Shown: positions 49,797 to 58,848 of the stretch, in pieces | How the letters are laid out: every line of letters begins with the position of its first letter | Position numbering within the stretch: position 1 is the first letter of the stretch | Assembly (NCBI GenBank): GCA_031281275.1 | Contig: JAITFP010000072.1 | Coordinates: 44,028 to 108,027 of the forward strand | Source of the DNA: Candidatus Fibrimonadaceae bacterium | GTDB lineage: Bacteria > Fibrobacterota > Fibrobacteria > Fibrobacterales > Fibrobacteraceae | Reading direction: 5' to 3' | DNA length: 64,000 bases | Notes under the pieces: generated by a model | What the model was told of the DNA's origin: nothing | Database searches by the model: none | What the model saw: the letters and a program-made list of their open reading frames with translations, nothing else | Made by a program: the position numbers and the translations under genes

Positions 49797-51012
49797 TATA
49801 GAACAAGGAGAAAAAATCACAACCGTTGAACAGGCTCTTGAAGCGGTTAAGCATAGTGGCTTTGCGCTTGAATTTGTGCCAGAAGAACTTAGAACTGCGG
49901 AAGTATGTCTTGAAGCAATTAGAAGTAGCATACAATATAGTATTTTGACTAGTGGCAATGCCCTTGAATTTGTGCCAGAAGCCTTGAAAACGGCGGAACT
50001 CTGTGCCGAAGCGGTTAAAAATAACTACTCGGCAATTAAATTTGTGCCAAAATCTTTAATGACTACGGAACTTTGCCAAAATGCAATTAAACAAAGCAGT
50101 TGTGCGCTTCAAGAGATACCAGAAGAATTCATAACGCAAGAACTCTGCATTGAAGCTGTTAAAGATGGTCGTAGAGGAGGTACTTATGCGCTTAGATTCG
50201 TACCAGAGAAATTTAAGACAACGGAACTCTATATTGAAATGATTAAAAATCGTGAACATACTTGGCTTCTTCTAAGTGAATACATACCAGAAAAATCTAA
50301 GACGGCAGAACTTTGGTTTGAAGCAGTTAAAAAAGATGGCAGTGTGCTTTGCCATGTACCAGAAAAATTCAGGACTATAGAGATGTACATTGAAGCGGTT
50401 AAGAACTATTGCTGGGCACTTAAATATGTGCCAAAAAAATTCAGGACTTTGGATATGTGCATTGAAGCGGTTAAACAAGAAGACTGGATTTTTATGTTAG
50501 TGCCAGAAAATCTTAAAAAACAGGTTACAAAAGCAACTGGAGTACAACAAGGTGGAACAGACATATTACACTATAAGTATGAATCTGTTTTGGAAAAAGG
50601 AATGAAAGAAATTTTTGAGAAAGAAGTTGAGCTAATATGTATTAAACTAACTGAGTGTTGTGAAATAGCCCGAAGAGAAGGCTTAATGGCTTTGGAAAAC
50701 TATATAGATAAAGAAAAACTTTCGGAAAAAGCCTTTTTGGAAACGGGTATGCAAATGGCAACAGATGGAACAAAGAGAGAAATCATAGAAAACTATATAA
50801 ATTCTTGGATAGAAACAAACTGCAATAATTCCGTTGCCTATTATGAAAAAATCTTGGCATCAATAATAAAAACTGGCATTTTATGCGTACAGGGTGGATA
50901 TAACCCTGAAGTAGCCGAATACAAAATGACAGTTTTAATCCCAAAAGAATTAACCCCAGATTCTCTTTTGCCAGAGAAGGAAACGTATTTTAGGAGGAAA
51001 AATGGAAATTGA
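49789..51012 (+). CDS. DUF4116 repeats (about 9 units) with C-terminal MotA-like domain
   Basis: 407 residues. N-cap MGNIEQGEKITTVEQALEAV is the second start type of the locus (EQGxK-TVEQAL) and is shared with the genes at 43806 (internal), 51470 and 57454. Nine units, then connector VPENLKKQVTKATGVQQGGT and MotA-like domain at about 258-384 (EIARREGLMALENYIDKEK, FLETGMQMATDGTKREI, YYEKILASIIKTGILC). Ends LLPEKETYFRRKNGN; overlaps the next start by 11 nt. Confidence 0.86.
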   Translation: MGNIEQGEKITTVEQALEAVKHSGFALEFVPEELRTAEVCLEAIRSSIQYSILTSGNALEFVPEALKTAELCAEAVKNNYSAIKFVPKSLMTTELCQNAIKQSSCALQEIPEEFITQELCIEAVKDGRRGGTYALRFVPEKFKTTELYIEMIKNREHTWLLLSEYIPEKSKTAELWFEAVKKDGSVLCHVPEKFRTIEMYIEAVKNYCWALKYVPKKFRTLDMCIEAVKQEDWIFMLVPENLKKQVTKATGVQQGGTDILHYKYESVLEKGMKEIFEKEVELICIKLTECCEIARREGLMALENYIDKEKLSEKAFLETGMQMATDGTKREIIENYINSWIETNCNNSVAYYEKILASIIKTGILCVQGGYNPEVAEYKMTVLIPKELTPDSLLPEKETYFRRKNGN

Positions 51013-51482
51013 TAACGTTTTAAAAGCGGCTAATGATTTATATATCAAAGGTCATAGATTTTGTGACTGGGGTTCTTGGGGTTTTGGGATTGAACTATTT
51101 ACTGAAGCACTTGAGATAAAACCAGACCACATTGAAGCTCTGTTTCATCGTGCCCAAGCATACCAATTTAGAAACAAAGGAACTCTGCGAAATGGTGAAA
51201 AAAGAAGACAAACGTTGTTCTTTGTTTGCACGTATGCCAAAAAGATTTAAAACAGCAGAGTACTGCCTTGAGGCGGTTAAAAATGATGGCTTGGCTATTA
51301 AATATGTTCCAGAAAAATTCAAAACTGTGGAACTCTGTTTTGAGGCATTTAAAAAAAATCATTATGCACTTAAATTTGTTCCGCAAAATTTGAAAAATGA
51401 GGTTCAAGAGGTTATAAACAAGTGGAAAGAAGAATTTTTTATGAAAATAAAAAGTGAAAGGAGGGGGAAATGCTTGACATAG
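51002..51482 (+). pseudogene. TPR-DUF4116 gene split by a frameshift
   Basis: Frame 1 from ATG 51002 gives a TPR start (IDNVLKAANDLYIKGHRF; FGIELFTEALEIKPDHIEAL; FHRAQAYQFRNK), then turns to nonsense and stops at 51250. A second frame open from 51132 to 51482 gives ETKELCEMVKKEDKRCS, RMPKRFKTAEYCLEAVKN, YVPEKFKTVELCFEAFKK and FVPQNLKNEVQEVINKWKEE. Joining them near 51165-51185 would make one TPR-plus-repeat protein of about 160 residues. This could be a one-base mutation, a sequencing error, or two overlapping genes; the second frame has no good ribosome site of its own. Confidence 0.65.
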
Positions 51483-54208
51483 AAGACAGGAAATCAATAG
51501 AGTTTAGAATTCTAATTGATGAAAACTATTATATAGAACAAGGGAAAGAACTCAAAACCGTTGAACAAGCTCTTAAACTTGTTGTTCAGTATGGCATTAT
51601 GCTTAAATATGTGCCAGAAGAACTTAAAACTGAGGAAGTATGCCTTGAAGCGGTTAGAAATAGTAAAGGGTACAATAGTGTTGGAATTACTGATAATGCG
51701 ATTGTATTTGTCCCAGAAGCCTTGAGAACTGCGCAGCTCTGCTTTGAAGCGGTTAAGAACAATGGCGAAGCACTTGAATATGTGCCAGAAAAACTTAGAA
51801 CAGCGGAACTCTGCCTTGAAGCAGTTATGAACAATGGCAAAGCACTTAAATATGTGCCAGAAGAATTTAAGACTGCGAAACTCTACCTTGAAGCGGTTAA
51901 GAGCAATGGTCGAGCACTTGAAGATGTACCAGAAAAACTTAGAACAGCGGAACTATTCTTTGAAGCAGTTAAGAATTTTGGCGGTGCAATTAAATATGTA
52001 CCAAAAGAATTTAGAACAGCGGAAATGTGCCTTGAAGCGACTAAGAATTTTGGCGATGCAATTAGATATGTGCCAGAAGAATTTAGAACTGCGGAAGTAT
52101 GTCTTGAAGCGGTTAGGCATAGCAAAGGGGGCAGAAGTATTTGGACTACTGGCAATGCGCTTGAATTTGTGCCAGAAGCCTTGAAAACTGCGCAGCTCTG
52201 TGCCGAAGCGGTTAAAAATAACTGCTGGGCTATTGAATTCGTGCCAAAATCTTTAATGACTGCGGAACTTTGCACCGATGTAGTTAAATATTATGGTATG
52301 GTACTTGAAGTTATACCCGAAGAATTCAAAACGCAAGAACTTTGCATTGAAGCGGTTAAGGATGCTCGTCAAGGCTTTCTTGCATTAAAACACGTACCAG
52401 AAAAATTCAAGACAACAGAACTTTATATTGAAATGATTAAACCTCATTCTTATTGGCGTACCTGGCATTTTCTAGATGAATACATACCAGAAAAATCTAA
52501 GACATCAGAACTCTTGCTTGAAGTGGTTAAAAAGAGTAGCGATTTTCTTATGTATGTGCCAGAAGAACTCAGGACTTTAGAGATATACATTGAAGCGGTT
52601 AAAAAAGCAGACTGGGCTTTTATGCTAGTGCCAGAAAATCTTAAAAAACAGGTTACAAAAGCAACAGGAGTACAACAAGGTGGAGCAAAAAACTTTTTAC
52701 TTTACAAGCATGAATCTGATTTCTTGGATAAAGACAAAAAGGAAATTTTTGAGAAAGAAGTAGAGAGAACAATTATTAGGCTAACCGAGCTTTGCGAAAC
52801 AGTCCGATGGGGTAAAGGCTTAATTGCTTTGGAGAACTATATAGACAAAGAAAAACTTTTGGAGAAAGATTTTTTGGAAACAGGCATACAGATGATAGTA
52901 GATGGAGTAGAAAGAGAAATCATAGAAAACTATCTAGATTCTTGGATAGAAGCAAATTGCAACAATTCCTATTATGAAATAATTTTAGCCTCAATAATAA
53001 AAAGCGGAATTTTATCTGCTCACGGAGGAGAACATCCCAGAATAGCCGAATACGAAATGACAGTTTTAATCCCCAGAGAATTAACCCCAGATTCTCTCTT
53101 GCCAGAAAATGAAAAATATTTTAGGCGACCGAATATTGAAACTATTATGCAAGATATGCAAAACGCATATAAATATATTTCTAGAGGTTTAGAACTTTTT
53201 TGCTATTTAGAATTAAAAATGTATAAAGATTTAATAGGAGAATCTATAAATTATGATGATGAAATAGGAGAAATAAATAAAGAAATTGCAAATGCTACAG
53301 AAATTGTAGAGAGATTGCACATATTAGTTCCAATAAGAATAAAAACAACAAATGAGGTTTTGCTAAGAATTAAATTATGGGCTAATTCGTTAGATAGCAA
53401 TGTGAGTTTAGCAAATTATGCTATTTTTGATTTAATAGATTTAGATAAATGGACAACAGACATTCCACTTGAATACAAAAAGGCATACAAAGAACTGATA
53501 AAATTAGTTTCGTGGATTTACAATATCTCTATGAGATTCAAAGCAGAATATAATTCGGTTATTCAGAAAACAAAAGATATTTTTGGCAAACAATTACACG
53601 AAAAGGCATTGCTTCCGTCAGCTACGGATAATAAGACGTATGAATGGATTACAAATAATCAATTTGAGGCTGGAATGAAATCAAGCGAATTAAAACCGTC
53701 TAAAAATGATAACCAAAACAAAAAGGAGGTTGAAGAATATCCCGAAGTGGCAAGTATGACTAAGCAAGAAACGGGGCTCCCTGTTAATATATTTATTGAT
53801 GATGGTGGCTACTGGCTTGACGCAGGTTATAAAGAACCTCGCATAACATTTCAAAACAATTATGCAGATGACATACAACTCAACGCTCAGGTTCCTTTAA
53901 TAATATCAGAAGAACCTATTATTCCTGAATCAAACGAAAATAAAATTAATGTTGAAATATCCGAAAGAGATTTGAATATGGTAAAAAATTTTATCAGAAG
54001 ATATAAAAACCTTTTGATAAAAGTAGGAAATCCAAAAGATAATTTACATACGCAATGTTATTTTATTAAAACTATAGAAAAAGATTTATCTTATGCAAAA
54101 AGTTTGAATATAAAAAATCCTTGGGAAAAAACTGAATATTTAAATAATTTTGATAATGAGTTATTGAAAAAACTAGACAAATCCAAAGCTAAGAGGAGGG
54201 GAAAATGA
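51470..54208 (+). CDS. DUF4116 repeats (about 14 units), MotA-like domain and long helical C-terminus
   Basis: 912 residues. N-cap MLDIEDRKSIEFRILIDENY then EQGKELKTVEQAL; 14 units to ~395; MotA-like domain at about 407-530 (KGLIALENYIDKEKLLEKDF, ETGIQMIVDGVEREI). From ~560 to 740 it is long helices (LELKMYKDLIGESINYDDEI). At ~745 KNDNQNKKEVEE, the normal terminal phrase of a sister gene (43806), is followed in frame by MTKQETGLPVNIFIDDGGYW and a further 150 residues of unrecognised alpha/beta then helical sequence. It appears to be a fusion of two genes. ATGA overlap with the next gene. Confidence 0.85.
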   Translation: MLDIEDRKSIEFRILIDENYYIEQGKELKTVEQALKLVVQYGIMLKYVPEELKTEEVCLEAVRNSKGYNSVGITDNAIVFVPEALRTAQLCFEAVKNNGEALEYVPEKLRTAELCLEAVMNNGKALKYVPEEFKTAKLYLEAVKSNGRALEDVPEKLRTAELFFEAVKNFGGAIKYVPKEFRTAEMCLEATKNFGDAIRYVPEEFRTAEVCLEAVRHSKGGRSIWTTGNALEFVPEALKTAQLCAEAVKNNCWAIEFVPKSLMTAELCTDVVKYYGMVLEVIPEEFKTQELCIEAVKDARQGFLALKHVPEKFKTTELYIEMIKPHSYWRTWHFLDEYIPEKSKTSELLLEVVKKSSDFLMYVPEELRTLEIYIEAVKKADWAFMLVPENLKKQVTKATGVQQGGAKNFLLYKHESDFLDKDKKEIFEKEVERTIIRLTELCETVRWGKGLIALENYIDKEKLLEKDFLETGIQMIVDGVEREIIENYLDSWIEANCNNSYYEIILASIIKSGILSAHGGEHPRIAEYEMTVLIPRELTPDSLLPENEKYFRRPNIETIMQDMQNAYKYISRGLELFCYLELKMYKDLIGESINYDDEIGEINKEIANATEIVERLHILVPIRIKTTNEVLLRIKLWANSLDSNVSLANYAIFDLIDLDKWTTDIPLEYKKAYKELIKLVSWIYNISMRFKAEYNSVIQKTKDIFGKQLHEKALLPSATDNKTYEWITNNQFEAGMKSSELKPSKNDNQNKKEVEEYPEVASMTKQETGLPVNIFIDDGGYWLDAGYKEPRITFQNNYADDIQLNAQVPLIISEEPIIPESNENKINVEISERDLNMVKNFIRRYKNLLIKVGNPKDNLHTQCYFIKTIEKDLSYAKSLNIKNPWEKTEYLNNFDNELLKKLDKSKAKRRGK

Positions 54209-56022
54209 ACTATAACAAGGAAGAGAATATGGATAGCATAGAAACAGTTGAGCAAATGATTAGCCAAATAGATACAGAATTTAAAGCTATTGACTATACG
54301 TTTTTTAAAGTTGTGGAAGAAATATGTCCAATAGGGGATAGATTATTAGGGAAAGAATATGAAGCTAAAGAAGATATTAATATGTTGTATATAGTTATTG
54401 ACAAAATAGAACCGAATTTGGAAAACATTTATTATTTAATCAGTGCTATTGATTCTATAATAGAAAAAGCCAAATTAGTTTCTTATCCAGAATATTTTAT
54501 GAATAAGTTAAATTTACGAATTAAAGAAATTGATATGATTTTAGATTCTAACAATGATAAAGTAATATCTATGTCTCGTAACGCAGACGGCGTTCCTGAG
54601 TGGTTTAATTTACTTCAATATGAAAGCGATAATTCCGAAAGTTATTCTACAAGTTTTATTTTACAGATTTTGTATTATGAGTGCAGGAAAGCCGCAGATT
54701 CATTTTTTGCATTGATAAATTCTTTTAGGAAAAATGAGCCAAAGATAAATACACCTATTGGCATTGCCAATTTGCTAACATCAGCAGATGTAGTCGCTTC
54801 TATTGAAAAATTCGTGAGTGCATTGTTGTTTCAAAATACTGTTTTCGCAGTAAAAGACATATTTAGGGAATTACTTGAATTATATAGTGATTTAGACAAA
54901 TCAAAAATTGCAAAGATACAAATCAAATTGGATGTATTAGATATAAAAATCAAAACGCTTAATGATAAAATTTTGAAAGGTGGAAATTTGAATGTAAATA
55001 AAGATTATTATGGTTTTTTAGGCTTAGATAATTTAACTGATTATTATGTATTCTTAGGCTTAAAGAATTTAGCTAATTATTCTGGTTTAATATCAGATGG
55101 AAAAAAACTTTTAAGATTAAAATTAAACACATACGATGATGAAAAAATATCGTTAGTTAATGAGATATTAGAAAATGATGTAGGCGAAAGATTTAAAAAT
55201 ACGGCAATTACTTTTATAGATTTGCTAAAAAATACTCTTTTATATAAAGATGCTGAAATACAGCAAAGCATAGATACATTAATTATGGAAATCCAATGTA
55301 TTTGGGAGGAGAATATGGATAGCATAGAAACCAAGAAAGATGTAGATTTACTAAAAAAGATTATCTTATATAAAGATACTGAAATACAGCGAAGTATTGA
55401 TATATTAACTAAAGAACAGATAGAAGCAGAACTTGAAAATATCGCTGTCCAAGGCGTTCGGCTGGTAGATAAATTTTTCCGTACAATCCTAGATTTTTCT
55501 TTCGTAATATCCGATATTACGACACTATTAATTGCACTTATTGGAGGAGATGATGATTTAGAGAATGTTTCAAAAATGGAAATGGCTAATGTAGAATTGT
55601 TAATCAAAGCTAATGCCGTTGTAAAACAATTTGAAAATTATAAAAAATGGGCTTATGATAATTTTGTTGCAAGCGAAGATATAATAATGAGACAAATACA
55701 AAGTCTTAATTTTTATATAAATAACATTGAGGGTGAATTAAATACAATAAGTGTTTCAAATAAGCAATGGCAAAATCAAGATATTGAAAAACGGTATAAC
55801 AACGTGATAAACAAAAGCAATGAAACTATTGCTATAATCAAAAAGCCAATAATCAAATTTATAGATTTCATAAAATCAAAATCTAATTTTAATAATAGCG
55901 AACATCTTAATAAACTAAACGATTTAAGAACAAAAGTGAATGGGCTAAAAATTTTGCAAAAATCGCAAGATGATTATGATATTCAAATTGAAAAATTGTT
56001 AAAGAAAATTAGAAAAAGTTAA
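54205..56022 (+). CDS. Large helical protein with internal duplication
   Basis: 605 residues, almost entirely long amphipathic helices, AT-rich and lower in GC than the DUF4116 genes. No signal peptide. An internal copy of the gene start lies at 55315 (GGGAGGAGAATATGGATAGC, then ATAGAAAC), in frame and with a ribosome site, and LLYKDAEIQQSIDTLI / ILYKDTEIQRSIDILT is repeated on each side of it. Weak likeness to the helical part of the 912-residue neighbour and the N-terminus of the gene at 57454. Family unknown. Confidence 0.75.
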   Translation: MNYNKEENMDSIETVEQMISQIDTEFKAIDYTFFKVVEEICPIGDRLLGKEYEAKEDINMLYIVIDKIEPNLENIYYLISAIDSIIEKAKLVSYPEYFMNKLNLRIKEIDMILDSNNDKVISMSRNADGVPEWFNLLQYESDNSESYSTSFILQILYYECRKAADSFFALINSFRKNEPKINTPIGIANLLTSADVVASIEKFVSALLFQNTVFAVKDIFRELLELYSDLDKSKIAKIQIKLDVLDIKIKTLNDKILKGGNLNVNKDYYGFLGLDNLTDYYVFLGLKNLANYSGLISDGKKLLRLKLNTYDDEKISLVNEILENDVGERFKNTAITFIDLLKNTLLYKDAEIQQSIDTLIMEIQCIWEENMDSIETKKDVDLLKKIILYKDTEIQRSIDILTKEQIEAELENIAVQGVRLVDKFFRTILDFSFVISDITTLLIALIGGDDDLENVSKMEMANVELLIKANAVVKQFENYKKWAYDNFVASEDIIMRQIQSLNFYINNIEGELNTISVSNKQWQNQDIEKRYNNVINKSNETIAIIKKPIIKFIDFIKSKSNFNNSEHLNKLNDLRTKVNGLKILQKSQDDYDIQIEKLLKKIRKS

Positions 56023-56034
56023 TTGGAGGGTAAA

Positions 56035-57012
56035 ATGAAATTCTTATTCACAATAGCATTGCTCGCCTTGATTGGCTGTGCTGGAAGCAAATCTGCGACA
56101 GAAAAGTCTATTGCCGAACTATCCATTGACAATAGATGTGAAAAAATGTTGCAATGGACACCTGAATTAAAAGAAATGAGTAAAAATTTTGTAGAAAATA
56201 ATTTAGACGAAGTTGTTAGTGAAACGGGTGAAATTATGGGTAAAACCGAATGCACTGAAATTATTGAATGCGAAAAAGAAAAATATTGCATTTCATATAT
56301 ATCGCCGTCAAGAGGAAAGTCTTCTTTCTTTGACCTAATTCACCATATTAGTCAAAAAAATAAAGATACCCAATGGTGTGAAAAATTATCTAAAACAGAT
56401 TCTGATTTCAAAAATATGTTAAGCGAAATTGCAAAAAACGGGTCTACTATAATGGGCGATAATAATGAAATCGTAGGATATTGCCAATGCGTTTCTATAA
56501 CAAAATGCAATGGCGTGGATTATTGCTCAATAGAACAATGCCCAACACATAAAGCATACTTTCTAGATGAACGAGCTATTGAATATAATAATGCTTTTAA
56601 AATAGAGCAATGTCATATAATACTCAATGCACCAGACTTCGTAAAAGACGCTTTGAAAACGCCTTATAGTTCTCGCAACGTAGATACTGGTGAAGTGAGT
56701 GACTGCCACGAAACAATAATTTGCAATGGCATAGAATATTGTCTATACGATATTACTTCTTCTGGAAAAATAAAATATACTATTGCTACTGGTGAAAATC
56801 CGAGATGTAAAGAACTAATGACAGCAATTCCAGAAGCACTTGAAGCGAATAAAATGCCAACTAATATATGGGCAAAAGAAGAAAAATGTGAACCTATTGA
56901 AACTATAACTTGCAACAATATAGAATATGGTATTACTTATAAATGCCAATCAATAGATGAACTAATAAGCATTTTCAATCAACGGGAAAATTTTGGGAGG
57001 AAAAAGCCATGA
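56035..57012 (+). CDS. Cysteine-rich lipoprotein
   Basis: 325 residues from ATG 56035, with TGGAGGG upstream. Lipoprotein signal MKFLFTIALLALIGC. The mature part contains about four imperfect repeats of a ~75-residue unit with paired cysteines (TECTEIIECEKEKYCISY; CQCVSITKCNGVDYCSIEQC; SDCHETIICNGIEYCLYDI; EPIETITCNNIEYGITYKC). Probably a disulfide-bonded outer-membrane lipoprotein. The signal and the following ~15 residues (EKSIAELSI) are shared with the thioredoxin lipoprotein at 60175. ATGA overlap with the next gene. Confidence 0.82.
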   Translation: MKFLFTIALLALIGCAGSKSATEKSIAELSIDNRCEKMLQWTPELKEMSKNFVENNLDEVVSETGEIMGKTECTEIIECEKEKYCISYISPSRGKSSFFDLIHHISQKNKDTQWCEKLSKTDSDFKNMLSEIAKNGSTIMGDNNEIVGYCQCVSITKCNGVDYCSIEQCPTHKAYFLDERAIEYNNAFKIEQCHIILNAPDFVKDALKTPYSSRNVDTGEVSDCHETIICNGIEYCLYDITSSGKIKYTIATGENPRCKELMTAIPEALEANKMPTNIWAKEEKCEPIETITCNNIEYGITYKCQSIDELISIFNQRENFGRKKP

Positions 57013-57464
57013 GTAAATTTATCCAAAATTATAGCATTCTTGCATTTCCAGCATTGATAGGATGTACAATGACAGGCGGAGATTTATATATTGCTATATG
57101 GGCAGTTATAGGAACATTTATTGTACTGGTTCCAATGCTTCGCTTATCAAAAAACAAAAGTTGGTATATTCGCTTATTATACGGATTTATAGGTATAATT
57201 TTGTTTTATATCTTAATTGTCTTTTTGAATTTTATCATATTAAAATTAATCTCAATTATTGGCACACATTGGTGGGAACGCCAAGACGATGGCGATAGAT
57301 TTATTACGACAATCATTGCTATGGGTTATGGTATTTTTCTTTTTTTAAAAGTATTTTATCCAGCAAACATAGCCGTTGTATTATGTTTCTTGTTAAACGA
57401 TATTTATGCCAAGAAAATAGATAAAATTATTTGCAGAAAAAAGGAGGTAGAAAATGAACTGTGA
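57009..57464 (+). CDS. Small multi-pass membrane protein, paralogue of 47815-48270
   Basis: 151 residues with four predicted membrane helices (ILAFPALIGCTM; AIWAVIGTFIVLVPML; LLYGFIGIILFYILIVFLNF; GIFLFLKVFYPANIAVVLCFLLN). Same beginning and end as the gene at 47815, including the final basic KIICRKKEVEN whose codons carry the AAGGAGG site for the next gene. In both cases it lies directly before a gene holding DUF4116 repeats or a MotA-like domain. Confidence 0.8.
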   Translation: MSKFIQNYSILAFPALIGCTMTGGDLYIAIWAVIGTFIVLVPMLRLSKNKSWYIRLLYGFIGIILFYILIVFLNFIILKLISIIGTHWWERQDDGDRFITTIIAMGYGIFLFLKVFYPANIAVVLCFLLNDIYAKKIDKIICRKKEVENEL

Positions 57465-58848
57465 TAATGAACAAATAAAAGCCGATTTGAGAAAAATCTG
57501 GAATGAAGTAGTAGATATAATACAAGATTTTGGTATTGAATTGACTGGTGTATTGTTAGAAATAGAAACAAACGAAGATGGTATAGAAGAAATTGGAGAC
57601 GCTGTTAAACGAGTAGCAACATTAGCAACTCAAATGGAAACAGCAACCGAAAATTATGAAACCAAAATTGAAGAAGCTAAGTCCGTAGGCATTGAATTAA
57701 AAGATTGTTTAACTGAAAATGGATTTCGCATTGATTCTGAAATTATGCTTTGCGGTGCTGGAATTATAGGTACTAACATAAGAAAAATTACTTATTTGCA
57801 AAAAGGCAAATCTAAAACACCGAAGGTAGAAAAACATATTACTGAATTAGTCGGCGAAATTAGCAAAAACAGCAAAAGTATTGAGCGATTTATAGATTTA
57901 ACTATAAAAGGTGATAAAGCCGAGAAGATAAAAAAGTCTTTAGACTGGAAACAGGAAGATATAGATAAGCCTTTAACCCAAAAAGAGATAAATGCTCTAC
58001 TAATCGGTGACGATTCTCTTATAGAACAAGTGAAAGGCATCAAAACCGTTGAACAAGCTCTTAAAGCAGTTGAATATGGCTGTATGCTTGATTTTGTGCC
58101 AGAAGAACTTAGAACTGCGGAAGTATGCCTTAAAGCGGTCAGAAATATTCAATGTCCTGACACAGGTATTATTGGTACTAGCAATGCGCTTCAATTTGTG
58201 CCAGAAGCCTTGAAGACTGCGAAACTCTGTGCCGAAGCGGTTAAAAATAATTACAGGGCACTTGCATTTGTGCCAGAAGAATTCAAAACGGAAGAATTTT
58301 GCCTTAAAGCACTTGAACAAGACGGCTCTGCGTTTAAATATGTGCCAGAAAAACTCAAAACGGAAGAATTTTGCCGTAAAGCGGTTAAGCTAGACGGATG
58401 TGCGCTTGAGTTTGTGCCAGAAGAACTTAAAACTGCGCAGCTCTGCCTTGAAGCGGTCAGAAGTAAGAAAAATGTCATACACCTTTCGCCTCCTATTCAC
58501 AATGTGTTTGAATTTGTGCCAGAAGTCTTGAAAACTGCGGAACTTTGTGCCGAAGCGGTTAAAAATGATGGTTGGGCAATTAAATATGTGCCAAAAAATT
58601 TAATAACTGCGGAACTCTATACCGAAGCGGTTAAACAGAATAGTGTGATACTTGAATATGTGCCAGAAGAATTCAAAACATTTGAACTCTGCGTTGAAGC
58701 GGTTAAAAATGCAATTTTCGTCTGGCTTACACTTGAACACGTACCAGAAAAAATTAAGACAACGGAACTCTGGCTTGAAGCGGTTAAGGACTATATAGAA
58801 GATAAAAAAAATGACTGGGTTCTTATTCCAGGAGGAGAAAATGAATGA
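57454..58848 (+). CDS. Helical N-terminus with DUF4116 repeats (about 10 units); MotA-like part split off
   Basis: 464 residues. Residues 1-170 are helical and unrecognised. Near 173-182 is LTQKEINALL, which resembles the LSQxEIDALL motif at the N-terminus of flagellar FliM. Then EQVKGIKTVEQALKAV starts the repeat region, about ten units including the KTEEFCRKAV subtype. It ends NDWVLIPGGENE, exactly where sister genes continue DWIFMLVPENLKKQV into the MotA-like domain. That domain starts the next gene, so one ancestral gene has been split. Overlap 8 nt. Confidence 0.83.
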   Translation: MNCDNEQIKADLRKIWNEVVDIIQDFGIELTGVLLEIETNEDGIEEIGDAVKRVATLATQMETATENYETKIEEAKSVGIELKDCLTENGFRIDSEIMLCGAGIIGTNIRKITYLQKGKSKTPKVEKHITELVGEISKNSKSIERFIDLTIKGDKAEKIKKSLDWKQEDIDKPLTQKEINALLIGDDSLIEQVKGIKTVEQALKAVEYGCMLDFVPEELRTAEVCLKAVRNIQCPDTGIIGTSNALQFVPEALKTAKLCAEAVKNNYRALAFVPEEFKTEEFCLKALEQDGSAFKYVPEKLKTEEFCRKAVKLDGCALEFVPEELKTAQLCLEAVRSKKNVIHLSPPIHNVFEFVPEVLKTAELCAEAVKNDGWAIKYVPKNLITAELYTEAVKQNSVILEYVPEEFKTFELCVEAVKNAIFVWLTLEHVPEKIKTTELWLEAVKDYIEDKKNDWVLIPGGENE

